A stretch of DNA of 9,559 nucleotides from contig JAHFOH010000006.1 of NCBI GenBank assembly GCA_023266955.1, positions 1 to 9,559 of the forward strand, written 5' to 3'. Positions 1-6,074 of the stretch are shown piece by piece. The first letter of the stretch is position 1. Each line of letters starts with the position of its first letter. Made by a program: the position numbers and the translations under genes. The notes beneath the pieces were generated by a model. That model saw nothing but the letters and a program-made list of their open reading frames with translations. It was not told the origin of the DNA and did not search any database. The DNA is from Nitrososphaerota archaeon (lineage in GTDB: Archaea; Thermoproteota; Nitrososphaeria; Nitrososphaerales; JAHFOH01).

Positions 1-348
1 GTCCTTACTCTCGCCGAGAAGCCTATCCCTAGCGCTTGGATCGACTCAGCTAGTGTCCATTACACGTATGTCAAGTGGTTAAACCATGATCCGGCCCCTA
101 AAGAGGGATTAGAAAAGTGCCTTACTTTCATTCGGGACTCAATCAATTCAGGAAAGAAGTTGGTGGTGCACTGCGAGGGTGGATCTGGAAGAACGGGTAC
201 GGTTCTCGCAGCCTACCTCGTCAAGATCAAAGGTGTTGCCATCGAGGATGCCATTCGAGAAGTGAGGGCAAAAAGACCAGGCTCTATCGAAGGGAAACAG
301 GAGCAGTATCTTCGCGAATATTTCAGAATGAATACGTCTGCTTCCTAG
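1..348 (+). CDS. Protein tyrosine / dual-specificity phosphatase, 5' truncated by window edge
   Basis: The frame is open from base 1 to a TAG at 346-348, giving the last 115 residues. The signature loop HCEGGSGRTG lies at window residues 55-64: it is the CX5R motif of cysteine phosphatases, with C56 as expected nucleophile and R62 as phosphate-binding arginine. D30 in WLNHDPAP, about 26 residues upstream, is placed like the general acid of the family. The downstream stretch (AIREVRAKRPGSIE, with a later EQYL) resembles the C-terminal helices of small archaeal phosphatases such as SsoPTP of Sulfolobus, from memory. Expected activity is removal of phosphate from phosphotyrosine, possibly also phosphoserine/threonine, in the cytoplasm; the true substrate is unknown. 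The N-terminus, start codon and promoter lie outside the window. The gene ends tail to tail with lipB. Confidence 0.88.
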   Translation, partial: VLTLAEKPIPSAWIDSASVHYTYVKWLNHDPAPKEGLEKCLTFIRDSINSGKKLVVHCEGGSGRTGTVLAAYLVKIKGVAIEDAIREVRAKRPGSIEGKQEQYLREYFRMNTSAS

Positions 349-1016
349 GCGACAAGTATCTCCTGAGCTACAAAATACTCATCGACATGAATAGTACTCG
401 AGTAGTTAAAGACGGCAGAAAAATTTTCTACGAACTTCTTCTTAGCGCTTGTTAAAGCCACCTCTTTGCCAAGAAGAGCCCTCATGGAAGTTATCACATC
501 CGACTGCAGTCCACAGGGACGTATTAGTTGAAACTTCCGTAGGTCAGTGTTAACGTTCAGAGCGAAACCGTGGAAAGAAATCCAGCCCCGGACCGCAACT
601 CCAATAGAAGCAACTTTCCTATCTGACACCCAAACCCCTGTGTGGCCCTCTTTTCTTTCAGCTGGTAATCCGAATTCCTTGAGAGTTAGAATCAGGGCTT
701 CCTCAATACCACGAAGGTATCCCAAGACATCGAAGCTTCTCGAGCGTAAGTCGATTATTGGATAGCCCACCAGCTGACCAGGTCCGTGATATGTTACTTC
801 CCCACCTCGTTCAACTGAGTACACCGGGATCTGGCTTGTAAGCACGTCTTCGAGCTTGCCCTTTCTTCCAAGTGTAATGACGTCTGGATGCTCAACTAGG
901 ATTAGAAGGTCGGAAAGCTCTCCCAGTATCTTCCTGCGAACCAGCTCCTTCTGAAGATTCCATGTTTCCAGATAGTCCTTCTTTCCGAAATCGGCGACAA
1001 GTAGGTCGCGGGTCAA
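345..1016 (-). CDS. lipB: Octanoyltransferase LipB (lipoyl(octanoyl) transferase)
   Basis: This 223-residue protein should transfer an octanoyl group onto the lipoyl-domain lysine of E2-type proteins, the first step of de novo protein lipoylation. The family core RGGEVTYHGPGQLVGYP is at 70-86. The catalytic pair is present: Lys134 in SDRKVASIG and Cys168 in IRPCGLQSD, matching the Lys/Cys dyad of bacterial LipB rather than the LplA, LipM or LipL arrangement. Length fits the family. The start is TTG at 1014-1016; no ATG is available in this frame after the upstream stop, and the product begins where LipB proteins normally begin. It is the last gene of the operon, 12 bases after the E2 stop and in the same frame as E2. 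No clear Shine-Dalgarno sequence is visible, so it may depend on coupling to E2 translation. Canonical LipB uses octanoyl-ACP; the donor here is unclear if the host lacks ACP. Confidence 0.94.
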   Translation of the reverse strand: MTRDLLVADFGKKDYLETWNLQKELVRRKILGELSDLLILVEHPDVITLGRKGKLEDVLTSQIPVYSVERGGEVTYHGPGQLVGYPIIDLRSRSFDVLGYLRGIEEALILTLKEFGLPAERKEGHTGVWVSDRKVASIGVAVRGWISFHGFALNVNTDLRKFQLIRPCGLQSDVITSMRALLGKEVALTSAKKKFVENFSAVFNYSSTIHVDEYFVAQEILVA

Positions 1017-1028
1017 GCTCTTGTAGAA

Positions 1029-2216
1029 CTACTCTTCCTCTAAATGAAGAAGTTCTGGGTTCTCAATGCGGCGAATTACTTTGTTCAGAAATTCCGCGGC
1101 TTCAGCTCCATCAACTAGTCTATGATCAAAGGAAAGCGAAAGATACATCATATCTCTCACTACCACTAGGTTGTCTCTCACCACTGGCCGCTTACTGATT
1201 TTATTGAGCCCCAATATCGCCGCCTCAGGATAATTGATGATGGGTGTCGATAAAACTCCCCCTATAGGTCCGATGTTCGTTAAAGTGAATGTTCCATCAT
1301 GAACTTCGTGGAGTTCTAGTCTTCCCTGACGCGCTTTCTCAGCCAGTTCTTGAACCACCCGCGCGATTTCGAGAACGGATTTTCTATCACAATCCTTAAC
1401 CACGGGAACCATCAGACCCGAGGATGTCGAGGTTGCTATACCGATGTTGTAATACTTCTTCACGACGATTTCTCCCCTCTCCTCATCGATGGAAGCATTG
1501 AGATAGGGCTGCTCCTTCAGGCCCTCTATGACTGCTTTGATTACAAAGGGGAGATAGGTCAATTTGATCCCACTTCGCTCGCCTGATTCCTTCATTTTCT
1601 CGCGAACTGCTATGAGAGCTGTCATATCGACTTCGTCGACGTGAGTGACGTGCGCTGCGGACCGCTTTGATTGAATCATCCTCTCCGCAATCGTCCGCCT
1701 TATACCCCTCAAAGGGACTCTCTCGACTCTTTCCGACCCTACTTCTGCAACGGGAACTGCTCTTAACTTGGCAAAGGCACGTACATCATCTTCTGTGATC
1801 CTTCCGCCGGGAGCAGTTCCCTTAACCACGGTAATGTCGATGCCTACTTCCTTTGCGACTCTCCTCACAGCGGGCGCGGCAAGAACTACCTCGGGCCTGG
1901 CTATCGCGGGTTCGGGTGATGAAGGGGGTGGAGTAGCCGCGGGCGTGGACGGGGCTTCAGCCTCTTCAATTTTCTCGCCAGGCTCACCAATAACTACGAT
2001 AGGCTCACCTACTTTGATGACATTCCCCTCCTTAGCCAGAATCTTCAGGACAGTTCCTGCCGTCGGAGACGGTATCTCAACATTGACCTTGTCAGTCATT
2101 ACTTCAACCAAAGACTGATCCTCCGCTATACTCTGACCTTCATTGACCAGCCATTTGATGATCTCTCCCTCTACCACGCCTTCGCCGATATCCGGTAGTT
2201 TTAGTTTCCTAGCCAA
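1029..2216 (-). CDS. 2-oxoacid dehydrogenase E2, dihydrolipoamide acyltransferase
   Basis: This 395-residue E2 core subunit carries the acyl group from E1 on a swinging lipoyl arm and passes it to CoA. Domains in order: one lipoyl domain (about 1-78) with the attachment lysine K43 in VMTDKVNVEIPSP; a Pro/Ala/Glu-rich flexible linker (about 80-107); a peripheral subunit-binding domain (about 109-148, APAVRRVAKEVGID then GTAPGGRITEDDV); and the catalytic acyltransferase domain (about 165-390) with the active-site motif FDHRLVDG (His365, Asp369). Length is normal for a one-lipoyl-domain E2. The TTG start at 2214-2216 puts MARKLKLPDIGEG exactly at the usual family N-terminus, and a weak ribosome site (AGGTCAT, 2218-2224 minus) sits just ahead. 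It follows E1-beta by 12 bases in the same frame. Whether the substrate is pyruvate or a branched-chain 2-oxoacid cannot be decided from this sequence. Confidence 0.95.
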   Translation of the reverse strand: MARKLKLPDIGEGVVEGEIIKWLVNEGQSIAEDQSLVEVMTDKVNVEIPSPTAGTVLKILAKEGNVIKVGEPIVVIGEPGEKIEEAEAPSTPAATPPPSSPEPAIARPEVVLAAPAVRRVAKEVGIDITVVKGTAPGGRITEDDVRAFAKLRAVPVAEVGSERVERVPLRGIRRTIAERMIQSKRSAAHVTHVDEVDMTALIAVREKMKESGERSGIKLTYLPFVIKAVIEGLKEQPYLNASIDEERGEIVVKKYYNIGIATSTSSGLMVPVVKDCDRKSVLEIARVVQELAEKARQGRLELHEVHDGTFTLTNIGPIGGVLSTPIINYPEAAILGLNKISKRPVVRDNLVVVRDMMYLSLSFDHRLVDGAEAAEFLNKVIRRIENPELLHLEEE

Positions 2217-2228
2217 AATGACCTGCCA

Positions 2229-3203
2229 CTAGTATTGCATTATTTTCTCTATGGCTTTCATGACACGGAATGCATCAGGGAGATAGATGCTTTCCCAAGT
2301 GTATGGGAATGGTGTGTCGAATCCAGCAACTCTGATGATTGGAGCCTTCAGATACTCCAATGCCTTTTCTGAGATGAGAGCTGAAATCTCGGCTCCGAAG
2401 CCGCCTGTTTTCGGGGCCTCATGAAGAATTAGGACGCGACCTGTTTTTTGAACTGAGCTGATGACTGAGTCAATATCCAAGGGCACAAGTGTTCTTATGT
2501 CGATGACTTCTACGTCAATGTCTCTTTTCGCCGCCTCTTCGGCTGCCTCAAGGGCCACGTGCAGCATAGTTCCGTACGCGAAAAGGGAAACATCGGAGCC
2601 TTCCTTCACAATCTTAGATTTACCTATTGGAACTACGTAGTCATCCTCCGGCACTTCACCCTTAACAGCCCTGTAGATCTTCTTCGGTTCGAGGAAGATC
2701 ACTGGATCCGGATCTCGGATTGCTGCCTTCAGAAGACCCTTCGTATCGTATGGAGTGGAAGGGATGACTACCTTCAATCCGGCAGTGTGAGCGAAATAAG
2801 CCTCGGTGCTCTGTGAATGATAATGCCCTCCTTTGATGCCTCCTCCATACGGAGCACGTATTACTACATGAGCCGAGTACTGTCCTCCGGAACGGTATCT
2901 AAACTTGGATAGATTGGTAACGATCTGATCGAATCCTGGGTAGATAAAGTCCAAAAATTGGATTTCTGGAACAGGAACCAGGCCGTAGAGTGCCATTCCT
3001 ATTGCAGTTCCTATGATTCCTGATTCCGCCAGTGGTGTGTCCATCACCCTACTAGGTCCAAATTCATCAAGAAGACCCTCGGTTGCGCGGAAGACGCCAC
3101 CGTTCCTACCAATATCCTCACCCAGCAAAACCACTCTATCATCTCTCTTCATTTCTTCCCTCAGGGCTTGGTTGACTGCTTGCACTACGGTCAATGTGGT
3201 CAT
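2229..3203 (-). CDS. 2-oxoacid dehydrogenase E1 component, beta subunit
   Basis: This 324-residue beta subunit pairs with the alpha subunit to form the alpha2-beta2 thiamine-diphosphate decarboxylase of a pyruvate or branched-chain 2-oxoacid dehydrogenase complex. Family features are GEDIGRNGG (28-36, with the conserved Glu29), TPLAESGIIGTAIGMA (56-71, with Glu60), GGHYHSQSTEA (125-135, with His129 of the conserved HSQ), LEPK (171-174), and the C-terminal transketolase domain with VIDIRTLVPLD (233-243) and HEAPKTGGFGAEI (261-273). Length is typical. The ATG at 3201-3203 is supported by an excellent ribosome-binding site two bases upstream that also contains the E1-alpha stop codon. It is the third gene of the operon; its TAG stop lies 12 bases before E2. 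Confidence 0.95.
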   Translation of the reverse strand: MTTLTVVQAVNQALREEMKRDDRVVLLGEDIGRNGGVFRATEGLLDEFGPSRVMDTPLAESGIIGTAIGMALYGLVPVPEIQFLDFIYPGFDQIVTNLSKFRYRSGGQYSAHVVIRAPYGGGIKGGHYHSQSTEAYFAHTAGLKVVIPSTPYDTKGLLKAAIRDPDPVIFLEPKKIYRAVKGEVPEDDYVVPIGKSKIVKEGSDVSLFAYGTMLHVALEAAEEAAKRDIDVEVIDIRTLVPLDIDSVISSVQKTGRVLILHEAPKTGGFGAEISALISEKALEYLKAPIIRVAGFDTPFPYTWESIYLPDAFRVMKAIEKIMQY

Positions 3204-3205
3204 CC

Positions 3206-3214
3206 GATCACCTC
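3206..3214 (-). promoter_or_regulatory. Strong Shine-Dalgarno site of E1-beta overlapping the E1-alpha stop
   Basis: On the minus strand the sequence reads GAGGTGATC followed by GG and the ATG of E1-beta. It matches the complement of the 16S rRNA 3' end over nine bases. The TGA stop of E1-alpha (3208-3210) is inside it, so ribosomes finishing alpha are placed on the beta start. This fixes the beta start codon and suggests coupled, equimolar synthesis of the two E1 subunits. Confidence 0.85.
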
Positions 3215-4296
3215 TTTGTCACGTCGCGCTGTTCGCTGAGGAGTTCCTTGAGTTGCTCCTTGAGATTCCAGGACATTTCAGAGTAGACATCTTCAAACAT
3301 TGTTTCCAGAGTCGGCGGGGGAATCTTTTCCGCCTCTCTGATGGCATCACTCACAATTCCATCAGCCTGCTGTCTGACCTTTGCTTCCAGATCCTCCGAC
3401 CAGATTCCCTTCCGTTGGAGATATAGTCTGAATCTATCTATCGGATCCCTTTTCCTCCACTCCTCCACTTCTCTTTCGACGCGATATCGTTTCGGGTCGT
3501 CAGCTGTAGAATGTGCTCCGATACGATACGTTATCGCCTCTATCACCGTTGGGCCGCCACCGTTCCTTGCCTTCACAACAGCTTCCTTCACGGCCTTATA
3601 GACGGCGAGCACGTCGTTTCCATCGACGCGCACACCTTCGAATCCATACGCCCTTGCCTTGCTAGCCAGTGTTTGTGCTTTGGTCTGCTTCGATACCGGA
3701 AGGGATATCGCATATTGGTTGTTCTGGCAGAAGAAGATCGTGGGGGTGTGAAAGACCCCTGCAAAGTTCATTCCGGCATGGAAGTCGTTTGAAGAGGTGG
3801 CTCCGTCGCCGAAGTAGACTCCTGTTACTATCCTGTCACCCCTCATTTTGGCGGCTAATGCCACTCCTACAGCTACAGGTATATGGACTCCGATCGGAGC
3901 CGCAAGTGAGACTAAATTGATGGATCTATAGCCCCAGTGGTTAGGCATCTGATGCCCCTTCATTACATCCTGAGAATTGCCCATCAGGTGGCAGAACAGT
4001 GTCTTGAGCGCAAGTCCCCTTACGATAGCCACTCCAGCATCTCTGTATGATGGGAAGAGCCAGTCGTTGGGCTCGAAAGCGTATGCGCTGCCGATCTGCG
4101 AGGCTTCTTGACCTATGCACTGGATGTAAAACCCTATTCTACCTTGTCTTTGAAGACTCAGCGCTCTTACGTCGAGCGTCCTAAGAAGAATCATTGCCTC
4201 ATATAGTTTCTTAAGATCTGATTCAGGTAGGCTCGGTTCGAGGGTGGTGTCATAGGTACCCTCTGCGCGGATTACCTGCAACATTTCAACTGACAT
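3208..4296 (-). CDS. 2-oxoacid dehydrogenase E1 component, alpha subunit
   Basis: This 362-residue alpha subunit binds thiamine diphosphate and with E1-beta decarboxylates a 2-oxoacid, then acylates the lipoyl arm of E2. The ThDP/Mg motif starts at GDG (163-165) and ends at the NN of CQNNQYAIS (192-193), with the usual spacing of nearly 30 residues. The substrate and phosphorylation-loop region reads YRIGAHSTADDPKRYR (257-272), close to branched-chain E1-alpha proteins, which leans the call towards a branched-chain or broad-specificity 2-oxoacid dehydrogenase; pyruvate remains possible. FPSYRDAG (81-88) and GKGHQMP-like MKGHQMPNH (112-120) are further family marks. The ATG at 4294-4296 lies six bases after the lipA stop, preceded by CCCC rather than a ribosome site; a second in-frame ATG (Met5) exists. 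Its stop overlaps the beta ribosome site. Confidence 0.94.
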   Translation of the reverse strand: MSVEMLQVIRAEGTYDTTLEPSLPESDLKKLYEAMILLRTLDVRALSLQRQGRIGFYIQCIGQEASQIGSAYAFEPNDWLFPSYRDAGVAIVRGLALKTLFCHLMGNSQDVMKGHQMPNHWGYRSINLVSLAAPIGVHIPVAVGVALAAKMRGDRIVTGVYFGDGATSSNDFHAGMNFAGVFHTPTIFFCQNNQYAISLPVSKQTKAQTLASKARAYGFEGVRVDGNDVLAVYKAVKEAVVKARNGGGPTVIEAITYRIGAHSTADDPKRYRVEREVEEWRKRDPIDRFRLYLQRKGIWSEDLEAKVRQQADGIVSDAIREAEKIPPPTLETMFEDVYSEMSWNLKEQLKELLSEQRDVTKR

Positions 4297-4302
4297 GGGG
4301 AA

Positions 4303-5208
4303 TCATGACCGTATTGCCGTCTGAATTGGGTGGGATTCCTTTATGATCTTCTGGATGAAGAATTCACCTGCTCTGTAGGAAGTTCTCACCAATGGACCTG
4401 ATGCGACGTAGAGGAAGCCCAATTCCTCTCCAACTTTCCTGAAATAGTCAAACCGTTCTGGAGGTACGTACTCTATGACGGGAAGGTGGCGGACCGACGG
4501 TCTGAGATACTGACCCAGCGTGAGGATGTCCACATTTACTGCCCTCAGATCTTTCATCGTTTGAGTTAGCTCCTCATCAGACTCTCCGAATCCGAGCATT
4601 AGGGATGATTTCGTGTAGATGGTTTGATCCATCCCTTTTATCGTCCTGAGGACAGTTAGTGATTGATCGTAACCCGCTCTGGGGTCTCTGACTTTCGGAG
4701 TTAGTCTTCTCGTTGTTTCGACATTGTGAGAGATTACGTGAGGCTTAGCATCCACCACCTTCTTTAGCGCTTCTAGGTCTCCACGGAAATCCGGTATCAG
4801 CACTTCAACAATAAGCTCTGGGTTCCTCTGCTTAATTTCACTGATCGTTCTAGCGAAGTGATGGGCTCCTCCGTCGGGCAAATCGTCCCTATCCACCGAT
4901 GTCAGCACCACGTAGTCCAGCTCAAGCTCAGCTAACGCATAGGCTACTTTGAAGGGCTCCCATTGGTCAAGTTCCCCCGTGGGATTCCCGCTTTTGACCA
5001 TGCAGAATCTGCACGCCCTCGTGCACGTGTCACCCATCAACATGAGTGTGGCTGTACCGCCACCCCAACATTCATGAATGTTAGGGCAGTGAGCTTCTTC
5101 GCATACGGTGTGAAGATCAAGCTTTCTGAGTAGAATTTTGAGCCTCTCGTAATTCTCCCCGGCTGGTGCCCTTACCTTCAACCAATCCGGTTTAGTTTCA
5201 AAACGCAT
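4303..5208 (-). CDS. lipA: Lipoyl synthase LipA (radical SAM)
   Basis: This 301-residue radical SAM enzyme inserts sulfur at C6 and C8 of a protein-bound octanoyl chain to form lipoyl. All cluster ligands are visible: the auxiliary 4Fe-4S motif CEEAHCPNIHEC (C36, C41, C47), whose cluster is consumed as sulfur source, and the SAM-cluster motif CTRACRFC (C62, C66, C69). The C-terminal RTSYRAGEFF (275-284) corresponds to the RSSY motif, whose serine ligates the auxiliary cluster; Ser277 is the likely ligand, with the preceding Ser replaced by Thr. LTSVDRDDLPDGGA (102-115), HNVET (161-165) and KSSLMLGFGE (200-209) are typical. Length is normal. The ATG at 5206-5208 lies 38 bases from a TATA box, giving a short leader without a clear Shine-Dalgarno sequence. 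It leads the operon and works directly with LipB on the E2 encoded downstream. Confidence 0.96.
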   Translation of the reverse strand: MRFETKPDWLKVRAPAGENYERLKILLRKLDLHTVCEEAHCPNIHECWGGGTATLMLMGDTCTRACRFCMVKSGNPTGELDQWEPFKVAYALAELELDYVVLTSVDRDDLPDGGAHHFARTISEIKQRNPELIVEVLIPDFRGDLEALKKVVDAKPHVISHNVETTRRLTPKVRDPRAGYDQSLTVLRTIKGMDQTIYTKSSLMLGFGESDEELTQTMKDLRAVNVDILTLGQYLRPSVRHLPVIEYVPPERFDYFRKVGEELGFLYVASGPLVRTSYRAGEFFIQKIIKESHPIQTAIRS

Positions 5209-5215
5209 TAGAGGA

Positions 5216-5278
5216 TGTTAACCTAGTCGGAATTCGTCTTCCCACTATAAAGGTTTCCAAGATGAATTCAGGTTAACA
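5216..5278. repeat. Inverted pair of a 9-base motif flanking the lipA promoter
   Basis: AGGTTAACA occurs on the plus strand at 5270-5278 and exactly inverted (TGTTAACCT) at 5216-5224. The two copies lie on either side of the lipA TATA/BRE, one at the expected transcription start and one upstream of the BRE, about 54 bases apart. The core GTTAAC is itself palindromic. The placement suggests a paired operator for a dimeric regulator, but a chance match is possible in this AT-rich gap. Confidence 0.35.
5246..5258 (-). promoter_or_regulatory. lipA: Archaeal promoter (BRE + TATA box) for the lipA-E1-E2-lipB operon
   Basis: On the minus strand GGAAACC (5252-5258, BRE-like) is followed directly by TTTATA (5246-5251). 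Transcription expected about 25 bases downstream would begin near 5222-5225, leaving a leader of roughly 15 bases before the lipA ATG. With intergenic gaps of at most 12 bases, this is the only good promoter seen for the five genes. Confidence 0.65.
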
Positions 5279-5285
5279 GACCTGA
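5268..5285. promoter_or_regulatory. Short inverted repeat, possible operator between lipA and the nucleotidyltransferase
   Basis: TCAGGT and ACCTGA form perfect 6-base arms around a 6-base centre. The element sits in the divergent intergenic gap, upstream of the lipA BRE and about 50 bases before the nucleotidyltransferase start. It overlaps one copy of the 9-base motif. Size and position suit a binding site for a small dimeric transcription factor, but no regulator is identified. Confidence 0.3.
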
Positions 5286-5335
5286 GACTAAACAAACGCT
5301 TAACTTAGGTTCGACTTAATGCGGATCAAACGGAA

Positions 5336-6052
5336 TTGAAGCTGGGCAAAATCAAGGCTGTAGTCTTGGCGGGGGGCCTAGGTACAAGGCTGAGGCCGTA
5401 CACCCTCTTCCTCCCAAAGCCTATGCTTCCTTTAGGGGACAAGCCCGTTCTTGAACATACGGTGCAATGGCTAAGGAAAAGTGGTGTAACTGATATTGTC
5501 CTCTGCGTAGGATATCTTAGAAGGGTGATTGAAGACTACTTCGGGGATGGCAAAGAGTTCGGCGTTAATATTTCGTACGCTCGGGCTAATAGACCACTGG
5601 GAATTGCAGGGCAGCTTAAGACGGCTCAACCCTTCATTGACGGAACGTTCACCTGTGTATATGCAGATATGGTATTTGATTTCAGGCTTAATTCGGTAGT
5701 CGATTTCCACTTGACCAAGAGGGCTCTAGCCACTATCGTTGTAATGCCATACAAGACCACCTTGAGGTACGGCTTTGTTGATGTTGATGAACGAGGGGGT
5801 GTCAAGGATTGGAGGGAAAAGCCAGAAGTTTCTGGCCTCATCAATGTGGGATGCTATGTTATGGAGCCTCGCTTTCTGGAGTATATACCGTCTGGTATGG
5901 TGAGTATGGATGGTGCATTCCGTGCAGCACTGAAGTCGGGAGAGCGTATCTTTGCCCATCGAGCCAAGGGTGATTTCATCGATATTGGCGATCGACGTGC
6001 CTACACGTCAGCATACGAAAAATATCTAGAGAGGCTAGGTAAGATCCTTTAG
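5336..6052 (+). CDS. Sugar-1-phosphate nucleotidyltransferase (NDP-sugar pyrophosphorylase, RmlA/ManC-like)
   Basis: This 238-residue enzyme should couple an NTP and a sugar-1-phosphate to give an NDP-sugar and pyrophosphate. Motifs are the nucleotide-binding LAGGLGTRLRPYT (11-23), LPKPMLPLGDKP (26-37, catalytic Lys28), LGIAGQLKTA (88-97), Asp111 in YADMVFD as likely metal ligand, EKPE (161-164), INVGCYVMEP (169-178), and FIDIGD (214-219) near the end. There is no C-terminal beta-helix domain, so it is the short stand-alone form. Base and sugar are not determinable; UTP/dTTP-glucose and GTP-mannose enzymes share these motifs. The start is TTG at 5336, just before the KAVVLAGG strand, and the nearest in-frame upstream codon is a stop at 5306-5308. 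A short out-of-frame ATG reading (5319-5339) overlaps the start. A weak TATA-like CTTAACTTA (5299-5307) lies upstream. It is followed after 22 bases by a GlmU-like gene, probably in one transcript. Confidence 0.9.
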   Translation: MKLGKIKAVVLAGGLGTRLRPYTLFLPKPMLPLGDKPVLEHTVQWLRKSGVTDIVLCVGYLRRVIEDYFGDGKEFGVNISYARANRPLGIAGQLKTAQPFIDGTFTCVYADMVFDFRLNSVVDFHLTKRALATIVVMPYKTTLRYGFVDVDERGGVKDWREKPEVSGLINVGCYVMEPRFLEYIPSGMVSMDGAFRAALKSGERIFAHRAKGDFIDIGDRRAYTSAYEKYLERLGKIL

Positions 6053-6074
6053 CTACCCAACAGGGAAGCATATA

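Noticed and set aside
117..455. Open frame of 112 codons overlapping the phosphatase and the lipB 3' end.
   Set aside because: The phosphatase frame carries the CX5R active site and the lipB frame its C-terminus; this frame has no motif.
1768..2118. Open frame of 116 codons antisense to E2, rich in Ala, Ser, Thr and Gly.
   Set aside because: It lies wholly opposite the well-supported E2 linker and subunit-binding domain, has low-complexity composition from the mirrored codons, and no motif or ribosome site.
1029..2231. Pyrrolysine-type readthrough of the in-frame TAG codons between E1-beta, E2 and lipB.
   Set aside because: TAG ends six of the nine genes here, whereas pyrrolysine-using archaea avoid TAG; each downstream product also begins properly at its own start.
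3013..3426. Open frame of 137 codons on the plus strand across the E1-alpha/E1-beta junction.
   Set aside because: It is antisense to two conserved genes and their shared ribosome site, with no recognisable domain.
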